NCBI RefSeq assembly: GCF_015706575.1
Contig: NW_024037051.1
Location: 18,619,153-18,683,152 of the forward strand
Direction of reading: 5' to 3'
DNA from: Patiria miniata
Taxonomy: Eukaryota; Echinodermata; Asteroidea; Valvatida; Asterinidae
Length of the DNA: 64,000 nucleotides
The notes beneath the pieces are model-generated. The model saw nothing but the letters and a program-made list of their open reading frames with translations, searched no databases and had not been told where the DNA came from. Made by a program: the position numbers and the translations under genes. Position 1 is the stretch's first letter; the number at the start of each line of letters is the position of its first letter. Below are positions 26,101 to 38,100 of this stretch, piece by piece.

Positions 26101-29100
26101 GGGGGGGGGGGGGGGGGGCAGGCACAATTTATCGATGGGGGTGCTGTTCAAAACCGACAATTATGCACACAGTCAATATATGCTGCTCTTTAGGGCGACA
26201 CAGGCGTGAAATTCCAAACAAGGGCACCCAGAACGGCAAATGGAACCAAAAAGGGTAACAATTTTTTTTTTCAAAGCGAACTTCTTCAGAAAAAAAGGGC
26301 ACTTCTTTACAAGAAGGGCACTCTTTACAAATTATTGGGGGGGGGGGGGGGTAAGCGGTGGTTACAAAAGGGCATTTGAATGGGAAAGGGCAGATTTTGC
26401 AAAATATTGGGGGTAAATCCCCCCCCCCCCCCCCTAGGTACGCCTGTGTACAGTACCCATTACCTGAATGCACTACCAACTGAGCTAACCAGCCCCATGT
26501 TTGTCACGATCAAACTTATTGTTGTGGTTCAAGGGGAGTAACGTGTGCATTAGCTGTACTGGCATTAGAGTCATGCCGATAGTCAGCATGGTCATACCTT
26601 CAATAGGCGATCGAGGATCAATTCTATTGTATTACAACTCCATTTATGTTTTAATCTGGGATATTACTTGTTAATTTGCAGCATCTATAGGCCTACCGTG
26701 TTTGCATCTAAGTGCAAACATGCTGGCATTTACTATAATTTGGACATATTCAACAAGTTTAATTTTCCAATTTTTTTTTTTCAGGGGAAAAAGTGGCAAA
26801 ACAGAGTGATTCAGAAGGTGAGTAAATGGAAGAGCATTTTACATTGAATTTTACTGTCTCCTGAACATTATCTTTCTAGTACAGTAAACTCCAGCCAAAC
26901 CGGCACTCTCGGGACTCGAGAATTTGTGACGACTTACGCGAATGCCAATATCTGCTGTAAGTCGTCATTTTGCCGACTTACATGAATGGTCTTTTGCACA
27001 CATGATTCATTGCACTAATTGGCTTTGATTTACCCTGGATTATTGCCTTAATGCTTGAGTTGAATCCAGCATATTAATCCTCGAATTGTATCTCAGTTTT
27101 AACTGTGATAATGGATTGAAATAAACCAATATGAAATGAAATGAAATGAAATGAAATGAATAAAAAAATTCCTTTACTGTTCAGCATTTACTAGACAACA
27201 GGTAGCAAATGCTTCTTACTGTTGGATTGTTTTCATGGACGAATGATTGCCAACAATAGGGTTTCTTTGGTGTGTACGAACTGCTGCACACACGGGGTTT
27301 ACACGTGGTGTAATAGTCCAAATCAAGGTGATGCATACAGTACATATAGTAGTACATACATTTTGATCCTCAAATCCAGCAAAAATGATGACACTTTTCG
27401 GCAGTTGCAGAATACAAAAAAGTATACTGTGACGTTGTCGTGCCAGCTCTCCTTCGTCAGGCTGGTTTGATAGGTAGCGTGCTGCCTCGATGGTGTCCAG
27501 TCCCCGCAGCGATGGGCCACGGCACAAGTTATCCTCAGTGGAATACCGTCAGTGGAATCCTCGGTGGAATACCGCCGATGGAAGGTGGAAGGGGTTTGTG
27601 GAATGGGATTGCGGAAGGGGAGTAGGGAAGGGTAATCCCTGAGATTCGTAATCTTCTCAGGCCCCTTTATCTACCCTAGGACTTTGGCCCTGACATTCGA
27701 TGATTATCAGTCTAATTAGCATTAATTTGAGCCAGTGGAATGAGTGGAATCGGAGTCAGGAATCACGAACAATGGTCAAGCCTTTAATCCGTCCTCATCA
27801 TCATCCTTATTTGTCTAGTATTACTTAAACCCCAATTACATGTTCCAATCATTAAGTTATCACTTGAATCATCTCTGAATCATCTGCCTAAAATCCTGTC
27901 GTGCAGCTGCTTTTATACCCCTGAGTTCACCCGGTAGCCTATAGCCCCAATATAAATTCAGTCTGCTATACAATAGTGCCTAAGTCCAACTGACCAATCA
28001 GCGATCAGGATCTGCCAATATGCAAAGTGTGGGTGACTCGATGTAATACAGTCATTATACAGACAGTGGTTGCATTGAATTTATCACATACACTTCGTGC
28101 TCCGTCACATAGCCCCCCTCTCAAAGTTTTCAGTCCCTGAAAACTAACTTTATTTTGTTCCAATAAGCCTTAATTTCTATTACAAAAATAAACAGTATGG
28201 TTTCCCAAAAGTTAAATAATTAACAATCCTCAACAAGTAGCCTTAAAAACTAGTCCTGAACAATTAACTTTATCGAAATAATTATGCAACAAGTCCTCAA
28301 CATTTAATTGAATATAGTAAGTCCTCAACGATAAATTTTACAAGTCCTCATCAATTAACTTTACACAAGTCCTCAACAAATAGCTTTACACAAGTCCTCA
28401 ACAAATAACTTTATATAACAAGTCCTCAACGGTAAATTTTACAAGTCCTCAACAAAATAACTTTATATAACCAATCCTCAACAGATAACTTTATGTAACA
28501 AAGTCCTCAACAGTAAATCTTACAAAGTCCGCAACAAAATAACTTTATCGAAAAATATATGAAAAGGTCTGAACAATTAACGTTATAAAACAAATAGTTT
28601 ACAAAATGTATCAGGTTATAACTGAGTTAAAAACAGTGGGTGTCAACCAAAGACACGGTTAAAGGCACATGTACTCAAAGTTCTATAGAGAATTAAATGT
28701 TCATGTTGAAGTTTCGCTTGATCTCCTCCTGGTGGATTACTACCTCGTTCCGGTAGAAGATCGTTGTGATGGTCATTTCAATCCTGTCGGAGTTGTGTCC
28801 TGTGTTGTCGTCCTGCCGGTCTGTGTCCACCTCGCTCTCTGATGTGGAGGAGTCCGCCATCATAGGAGGTTCCTTCTCGAGCTCCTTCATCAACTTCTTG
28901 AGACATTTCCCGCCAACCCGCGGGTGTGGGGAAGCGGTGCTGGTAGACGCTGAGGCGGGGGTAGCAGGCTCTTCAAGCAGCTCGAGAGTTGGTTCCGGCG
29001 GAAGTGAAGGCAGTGATGAAGATGTCTTGCGGGGTTTCGGCGTTGAAAATACGGGGCGAGATGAGCGTGATGGTGTGCTGTTCTTGCTATGGGTCTTCAT

Positions 29101-32100
29101 ATGTCTTTCCAGGGTCTCTCCGCGGGCAAAGTAGTCTCCGCAGGTATCACAGAAGAATTTTCTCTCTTTATCACGATGCACCTCACGGAGATGGCGGCAC
29201 AAATTGGACCTTTGGGTGCACACTGTCTTGCACCCCAGGTGGGGACACCGATGCTGAGGTTCCCGTTTGTCGCGGCGGGGATCTGGCCGGTGGTCCTTGT
29301 CGGGTCGTCTCGCCCTCTCCTTACCAGGTTTATCACGACTCTGCTGGTTTCCAGTCCGCTTCTCACTCCCGGTCCCTCGCTTCTCGTCTGGCATGCTGAT
29401 CTTTGGGGTGCTCTGCTGGCTATGTACAGTTTCTGTGGAATATCGGTGGAATATAAATGTTGGTGGAATGCTGATGGAATACGGCGGAATATAGATGTGG
29501 GTGGAATGCTGATGGAATACGGCGGAATATAGATGTGGGTGGAATGCTGATGGAATACGGCGGAATATAGATGTCAGTGGAATACGATGTCGGCAAATAG
29601 CTCAGCTCATGTGTTCAGGTCAAAGTCTAAGTGCGAAATGGCACGCGTACCGACACGGCTCCGTGTGCGTGCGCGCTACACACACAACGCAGTATCGGTT
29701 TGCCGTACGCTCTCATTACTTCGCCTGCCATAGGTGACTCGCAGGAAACTCATGAGGGCGCTTTATCCACAACTCAGTTCCAATTAATTCCACAGCCACC
29801 CTTATAGGGCGGAATTTACACATAGTCCTCCAGTCGGATTGGACGTCTGCGATCCCTTACGGGATATCTTCGCTGTATTTTCGGGGAACTTTGAGCCGTT
29901 TTTCCTGCCGTGGGGTTTCCCGTCTCCTGGTGGTGGCCTCCGCTCACCTCATTATTTTCTGACGGACTTGTTTCATCAGATCCATTTTCCATCTCTACTG
30001 GGTTTTCTTGAGTGATGTTTTCCTCCGTGATGTCTGCATTCCCCTGGCTTTCAGTCTGTTCCATCTTGTCCGCTCCGGCCATTGCCGATTTTTGAGGTCT
30101 CTCGTCCTGCTCCTCAATTTGTCTCGTCTGGCCCGCTTTTGACTTGATTCTCCAGTCTTCTAGTGTAGGTCCGGTGTACAGTTTTAACTTGTCATAGTGC
30201 ACCACTTTAGGTTTCGTCCGTGGTTTCTCTTGAATACGAAAGGTAACATCAGATAGCTTCTCTGTGACCAGGTACGGACCCTTCCACTTGAATTGCAGCT
30301 TCGGCGAGAGACCCTTTTTCCTTGCAGAATTGTGCAACCACACAAACTTGCCGCTTTCAATGCTCTTCCCCGCAACACGCCTGTCGTAGTTACGTTTCTG
30401 CCGCTGATGGCTTGCTTTGATGTTCTTCCTCGCCACTTCGTGTGCTTGACTCATTTTCTTTCGAAGGTTCTGCACATAGTCCGTACTTAGAGGATCCTCT
30501 TCCGCAGTTGGTAACTCTGTCAGTGCATCTAGAGGCAGTGCAATCTCCCGTCCCATTAACATGAAGTAAGGGGACTCCGAAGTGCTGTCTTGCGCTGCGC
30601 TGCGATATGCCATCATGGCATAGGGAAGTTGCTCATCCCAGTCTTGCTGATCGGGCCTCAGTATGACACTCACTAAATCCACCAAACTCTTGTTGAACCT
30701 TTCAATGAACCCGTCTGATTTGGGGTTCCATGGGCACGTGCGGGTCTGGTCGATCCCTAGCAGCTTGCATATTTCTCTAAACACTGCTGACTGAAAGTTG
30801 GTCCCTTGATCACTGTGGAGCTCTTTGGGGCATCCATACCTGCAGATGAACTCTTCCACCACCGTCCGGGCTATTGTCGATGTCTGTTGGTTCGGGAGCG
30901 CATAGGCCTCTATCCATTTGGTGAACGGATCACCAATAACAAGAACATAGGCGTTCCCTCGCTTACTTCTTGGGAGGGGCCCCATCACATCCATGGCGAT
31001 CCTCTCCATGGGCTCTCCCACGATGTATTGCTTCAGTGGAGCCCTTGCCTTCTTGCTGGGAGATTTCCTCTGGGCACAGATCGTGCATTGCCTTACTTTA
31101 GCCCGCACATCGGCGGACATGCCCGACCAGTAATAATGTCGGCGCACCTTTTGCAATGTCTTGTAGACCCCCTGGTGCCTTGCTGTGTTACTGTCGTGTA
31201 GTTCTTTGAGTACGTCATCTCTAAAACTGGTTGGTAAGACTATTTGCCATCTGCCAAGCTTCCCATCCTCTGACTCCCATCGTCGAGACAGTACACCACT
31301 CCGCACTTTTAGTTGTTGCCATTGCGCCCAGTATGTCTTTACGGCGGCTTGCTCTGCTGAGATCGCTTCCCAAGTTGGTCGTTCTCCAGTCTCGACTGCC
31401 TGCATTATCAATGTGATGGAAGGATCTGCCATCTGACCGTCCCTCATCTCCTGCAGCGTCCACTTGGGATTCAAGGTAAGTGTCCTGGCAACCCTTTCTT
31501 CTTCCCCTCTGATTATTTTCTTCACTGTCAGCTCCTCTGGTAATTCACTTCTTTCTTCCTCTTCACTGGATGTATCGCTTGTTTCCTCTGCCTTCTGTTC
31601 CTCTTGGGGTCCACTCCTTTCCTCTTCCCGGCCACATTGCTTGCACGGCTTGCGAGACAGTGCATCCGCATTTTGGTGGACTCTTCCAGCTCTGTGCTCG
31701 ATGGCGAAGTCAAATTCGCTCAGGATCTCTAGCCATCTTGCTAATTGTCCCTCCGGGTTGCGGAAATTGGTCAACCATCGCAATGCCCCATGGTCGGTCC
31801 GAACAGTAAATTTGCGCCCGTACAAGTACTGCTTGAAGTGCCTTACGTATACCACTACGGCAAGCAATTCTCGTCTCGTCACGCAGTAGTTTCGTTCCGG
31901 CTTGGTAAGAGTGCGACTTGCATAAGCCACCACCTTTTCCAGGCCATCACCCTGTCGCTGGGAGAGGACAGCCCCAATGCCAATGTTGCTCGCATCCGTG
32001 TCTAAAATGAACTCTCCCTCCAAGGTTGGGTATGCTAGGATTGGCGATGTCGTCAGCAGTTCTTTCAGTGTCCGGAAGGCTTTGTCACATTCCTCCGTCC

Positions 32101-35100
32101 AGTTGAACGCCCGGTTCTTCTCAGTAATCTTGTGGAGTGGCTTTGCCACATGGGCGAACCCTTTAATGTACCGCCGATAGTACGAGGCAAGTCCCAAGAA
32201 ACTTCTAACATCCTTCACTGACTGCGGGGTAGGCCACTCTCTCACAACCCGAACCTTCTCTGGATCAGTGGACACTCCTTCCTTCGATATGACGTGACCC
32301 AGATAGGCCACCTCCTGGTGGAAAAGGCAACACTTCTTTGGCTTAAGCTTCAAACCGGCTTTGCGAAGCCTCTGAAACACTTCTTCCAGCCTGTTTACCT
32401 CCTCTTCCACTGTCTTGGCATGGACGACGATGTCGTCTAAGTACAGGAGCAGAATCTCCCACTGCAACCCAGCAAAGACCCTTTCCATTAGCCGTTCGAA
32501 AGTGGCTGGCGCGTTGCAAAGGCCGAACGGCATTACATTCCATTGGTAAAGCCCCGACCTCGTTACAAACGCCGACTTAGCCTTAGCGTCCTCGTCGAGC
32601 ATCACCTGCCAGTACCCGCTAGCAAGGTCAAGCGTTGAAAACCATTCCGCCCCCGCCAGGGAATCCAAGCTGTCATCCACCCTTGGAATAGGGTAGGCAT
32701 CCTTCAGTGTACAGTCGTTTAAGGCTCTATAGTCAACGCAGAATCTGGTCGACCCATCCTTCTTCCGCACCAGAACTACTGGAGATGCCCAAGGGCTATT
32801 TGACGGCTCTATTGTGCCCCTCTCCAACAGTTGTTGCACCTGCTCGTCGGCCTCAGCTCTCTGCCAAATTGGGAGTCTTCTTGGTCGTTGCCGAATCGGT
32901 TTTGCAGCACCTACTTCAATCGTGTGCTTCACTAATTCTGTTCTACCCAGATCGTCGTCTCCCTTGGAGAATATATCTTGAAAATCCCACAGGAGTTTCT
33001 TAACCCTCCAATGGTGACCCTCTGACACATTCTGGATACTCTGCTCACATAGCTTAGTTAGATGCTCTGGTAACCTGATGTCTTTATCCTCTTGTCGCTC
33101 CAATACAGCCACAGATCCGCAGACTTCATCCATGCCAATGTCCGCATCATCAACTGACGTCAAAGTTCCCGTAGTACTCCCTTTGTAGATGGTGACTGTA
33201 CTTGTGCCAGGGTTGAACACTCTCACCGGGTAGCGCCTTGCTCCCGCATTCACCAGTGTCCTCGCTATCACCAGCCCCCTTTCCCCGACACTTGTTCTGT
33301 CGCTGGGCTCGATGATACCCCAGCCAGTCAGCTTCTTCTGCTGCTTCAACACCCCCGGTACTATGGACTCGTGTCCCGGTGGAATGTGGACTGTCTCTTC
33401 CACCAGCACACGACAGCAAAAAGAACACGAAGACGTTTCCTTGCATGGAATGGTGTGCTCGCCGATACGAAGTTCCATCCGGTCCAGATCCAACTTGCTT
33501 CCCGTGGTGAGTAGGTAATTCATCCCGAGAATGCCTTGGTTGGCTATCGAGCCGACGATGACTTCTACCTTGGTACAATTGCCCCCAATTTGCACATCCA
33601 TGTATGCGCTGCCTTGCACCGGTAGCGGCGTACCATCAGCCTGACGGATGACCTCTGCCATTGGTAGCAATTGTGGTTTGCTTTCTCGCCTCATCTTGTC
33701 AAACTCTTCTGTGGAAATAATGGTTTCTGTTGACCCAGTGTCTATCATGAACTTGATGGGATATCTGCCGATGTTCCCTTGGACGTAGACACTGTGGGCA
33801 TGAACTTGATTGTTTACTGGTGGGGAATTCCCTCTTGACTCGTCTTCACGGTGACGTTGGCTGGATTTGGGTCTGGTAGTGACGACCTTCCCATGACCCG
33901 CTGGGTTGGCCCGCTGGCGTTTCCCGAAGCTCGGCTCAGCTTCTTTGAGGGACAATTCCGTCTGAAATGTCCCAGGCCTCCACAGTTGTAGCATGCTTCA
34001 TTCTCAAACATGCTCCTTTCTCTTCCCTCTTTCTTATTTCCTACATTGCTTGTTCCACTCTCGTCTTTCTGTGGGGATGAGGTCTGAACCTGCATTGCCT
34101 TGGCCAGACCAGTCACCATCGTCTGCAATATATTCAGCTGTTCTGACATGGCCTGTGTCTGCCGGTTGAATTCCTCCCTGGACACAGTCTCGACCTGGCG
34201 AGTAGCCCTCATGTTGCGCTCCTGCCGGCCACCATGGTTCCGCTGTCGCTGTCTCTCGGAATTAAGGAAGGACTCTGTTTCAAGCGCAGCCCGTATTGCG
34301 TCATCTAAGCTCTTCGGGTGAGCCCTGAAAATTCCCACCCGCACTTCAGCATCTTGAATGGCATCCATGAAATGCCCCTTGGCCAGTCTTTCTCGGGAAT
34401 CTCTGGGAAGCTCTGGGTAAGCCAGTTCCGTCAGACGGCGGATACCCTGGCCGAGTGCTTGAAGGCTTTCATTCACTCCCCTAGTTCTGCTCCTTAATTC
34501 CGACAAGAATCTCTCGGCCTGTTCTCCAGGTCCAAATCGCCGATCCAACCTTGTAGTCAGTTCTTTGTAACTCAGCTGCTCGCCCTGATTTCCATCTCCC
34601 AACACCTGTTGGGCTTGTCCCTTCAAGCTAGCTGCTAAGAAGTACGCCTTTTCCTCAGCTGTCCACGCATTGATCGTGGCGCAAGATTCGAAGTGTGCCT
34701 TATAATCCTGCCAAGGGATGTCCCCCGAGAATCGATCCGGGACAAAACTCGGCTTCCGTTGTGCTCGGTGATGGGTGTTTTCCTCTTTCGCGCTAGCTTT
34801 CCCTTCTTGTTCCACCGTGGGCCCAGGTTTCCTACTCTGGATCGTCGATCCCGCCAACCCTTGCTCCACCTTCGTTGGGGAAGACCTTTCTGGAGGCTGT
34901 TGCTGGCTCGACGCACCCTTTGCAGCCGAAACCTGGTGCCACGTGCCTGCCCGCTCACTTGAAATCGGCTTGTACGTGCTTCCCACCTGTCCTTGCCCTC
35001 CAGCTTCGGCCCAGGACAGGTCGCCAGAAGTGGCGGTGAAGACTTGTGTTCCGCTCGCAGGTTGCATTACCGTTGCTGCAAACCCCGGCGAAGTCCTCAT

Positions 35101-38100
35101 CCCTGCCGTCATTGTGCTGAAAACCAGTGGCACATATGCCCCAATGGCAGTAGTTCCTGGTGCAGACACAGCTCCAACTTCCAATCCACTCGTTGGGAGT
35201 TCCTTGTGTCTTGCTCCCTCTGGGTTCCAGTCCCTGATTCCTCCGATCGTTGCTGGTTGCCTGTGGCCTATTGTGGCTCTCGTCCTCTGCCCAAATGGAT
35301 TGATTGGAGTAGACGCCTGCAGTGGGCTCTGCATCCATGCAGCTGCACTTGGCTCTCCGGCGTTGCCCATCCAACCATGCTGGGCTGCTTCCTGCCTTTT
35401 CTCCACACTGCTTGCAGCTTGATCCCTCCACCCCTCCGGAACAGTTCCTATCATTCCAGTGAACCCACTTGACGCTACTTCAACGTGCGCCATGGTTGTA
35501 ACTGGATAGGCCTGTTGCTGAGGCGGTGCTATGATGGGCTGATTCCCGGCGCTCTTATTAACTGGCATGTTGTACCCAAGTGCCACTTGAGGTGAAGTAT
35601 CGCTTCCCCGGTATCGAAATTCCACACCCGAGTCGACTTCTTGCACACGAAGACTCGTTGGTGTGACGAATCCTGGCTCGTCTCTTCGCTCCATCCTGAG
35701 TGATTCCGCTCCCCTTGTTATTCCCCAGTAGATCACTCCCCGTGCTTCCACTGTAGTCCTTCTTGGTGGATCCCACCGCTGCCACCAATGTGACGTTGTC
35801 GTGCCAGCTCTCCTTCGTCAGGCTGGTTTGATAGGTAGCGTGCTGCCTCGATGGTGTCCAGTCCCCGCAGCGATGGGCCACGGCACAAGTTATCCTCAGT
35901 GGAATACCGTCAGTGGAATCCTCGGTGGAATACCGCCGATGGAAGGTGGAAGGGGTTTGTGGAATGGGATTGCGGAAGGGGAGTAGGGAAGGGTAATCCC
36001 TGAGATTCGTAATCTTCTCAGGCCCCTTTATCTACCCTAGGACTTTGGCCCTGACATTCGATGATTATCAGTCTAATTAGCATTAATTTGAGCCAGTGGA
36101 ATGAGTGGAATCGGAGTCAGGAATCACGAACAATGGTCAAGCCTTTAATCCGTCCTCATCATCATCCTTATTTGTCTAGTATTACTTAAACCCCAATTAC
36201 ATGTTCCAATCATTAAGTTATCACTTGAATCATCTCTGAATCATCTGCCTAAAATCCTGTCGTGCAGCTGCTTTTATACCCCTGAGTTCACCCGGTAGCC
36301 TATAGCCCCAATATAAATTCAGTCTGCTATACAATAGTGCCTAAGTCCAACTGACCAATCAGCGATCAGGATCTGCCAATATGCAAAGTGTGGGTGACTC
36401 GATGTAATACAGTCATTATACAGACAGTGGTTGCATTGAATTTATCACATACACTTCGTGCTCCGTCACAATACTTTCATCATTCATGAAAATTGTAAAG
36501 GTGCACAGTGTCCTGTAGACGTCACAATTGCATAAAACTCACAGACGTGTTAAAGTGGGTAAAATCATACCAACATTCGATACACAAAGAGTTTTGTTTA
36601 TTGAAATATTAAAAATAATAGTTTGCAAAGATTGGGGATCTATTAAACTAAACAAATGATTTCGTTTTGTTCAGTCCCCAGGGTGCCGTTGGATAAAATT
36701 TATCCTTAATCATTCTGTGCCGCACTGAATTTTACGCTAACACTTCTCATATCGTGAACAAAATGTGAAATTATCGTTTCTAATTCTAGTAATAAAATAC
36801 ATAATAAAAAAAGTATTTAAATTGCGCATAAATGTTAGTCAAAATACAGTGTATGGTATTATGTAGTTTATTAATGTTTTGTGTCAATTTTGGGGCGATT
36901 AATATTGATAAATGCAGCAGTTTTTGCGCAGAAGTACTTGCTTTATATTTTCAAGGTTGCCCCAACCCAGCCTTGAAAAATGACCAGTAAATGCTTGAAA
37001 TCTGAAGCATTTACTCCTTTTTATTCATACGAAATGGAGTAAACACTTCTAGTCTAGCGAAAGCTAGCAAGTAAAAAGTAAATACTTTTAGCTTTCAGCA
37101 AATGCTTTCCAGTAAAAGCATTTGCTTCATTTTTATTCATACTAATGCAAGTAAATGCTTAAAAATGGGTAGTAAAAGCAAATGCTAGTTTTATACATAC
37201 GACCCAATAAGTCAGCCGATACTGAAAAAACTTTATTCATATGAATTATTCATAAACACAAGAATCCAATGCTCTCTTTGGCTAAGCTGGGTGTCCTGAA
37301 AGCTATTCATGAAGCATGTAGCTCCAGATACGCGTTCTACTTATGTGAACGACGCTATAAACCTTTGCCAATGAAGCTATTTGTGAAGCTTGCAGCTCGA
37401 GCTATGCGTTTGACTTACATGAGCGATGCTAACCTTTGCCAACATTGGCAACATTTGCACAAGTGGGACCGACTGTTTGCCACAAATGTTGGAAAACAGC
37501 AACCAATACAGATGGTCTTCCTGATATTTCTATGTCTTCCCTGGCCAACACTTGGCCAACACTTGTACGCACAATGATATATCACAAATAATTTAGAGAA
37601 GTATGCAAACTGCTATTGTACTATTTAAGATCGAATGCGAATTGGTAAAGTCTACAGGTAAATATTCTGCTGGCCCATAGAGGCGTAACTCAAAATGGGC
37701 ACATCCATGCGCACCAACTTATGGAAAGCTAACCAACTTATGTTCGGCTATTTGGTTGTCTGCTTTTGTATCGGAAAGCATTGCATAAATGAAAACTGTT
37801 TGAAAGCCTATGCAGCTGCATATTGAAAGTTGCTCTCCCAGGGCTCTTCAGCATATTCAATTTGTTTGTTTTTTCTTTTTTCTTTTTTAAATTTTCAACC
37901 CTGTGAAAAAAAAAAACATTTTATTTTTGGTTGCATTTGCACGCAAAACACACAAAAGATACGCGTGAATTATTGTTGGGCTAAAAGTGATTTGGAATTT
38001 GTAAAGTAATTATTCCATAACAAAATTTCGGAGGAGTTTGTTCATTTAAAAGTAAAGAACTGTTTGAATTGCTGGAAAAAAAATCGCAATTTAGTAACAA

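Larger units (their letters stand above)
27428..36470 (-). mobile_element. Full-length Ty3/Gypsy LTR retrotransposon
   Basis: It is 9043 bp with 682-bp LTRs at both ends, flanked by the 4-bp duplication ATAC (27424-27427, 36471-36474). Transcription would run on the minus strand, antisense to the host gene, whose intron it occupies. In order it carries a primer site for tRNA-Leu, gag, pol (protease, RT, RNase H, integrase: the Gypsy order), a C2H2 zinc-finger ORF and a polypurine tract. Both large ORFs are intact and the LTRs show no difference I could find by eye, so insertion is recent. Confidence 0.95.

Noticed and set aside
28693..29394. Retroviral envelope gene
   Set aside because: No signal peptide, membrane segment or fusion motif; the content is two C2H2 fingers.
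28766..29532. Plus-strand open frames opposite the zinc-finger ORF
   Set aside because: They are antisense shadows of the C2H2 frame, which has proper finger spacing.
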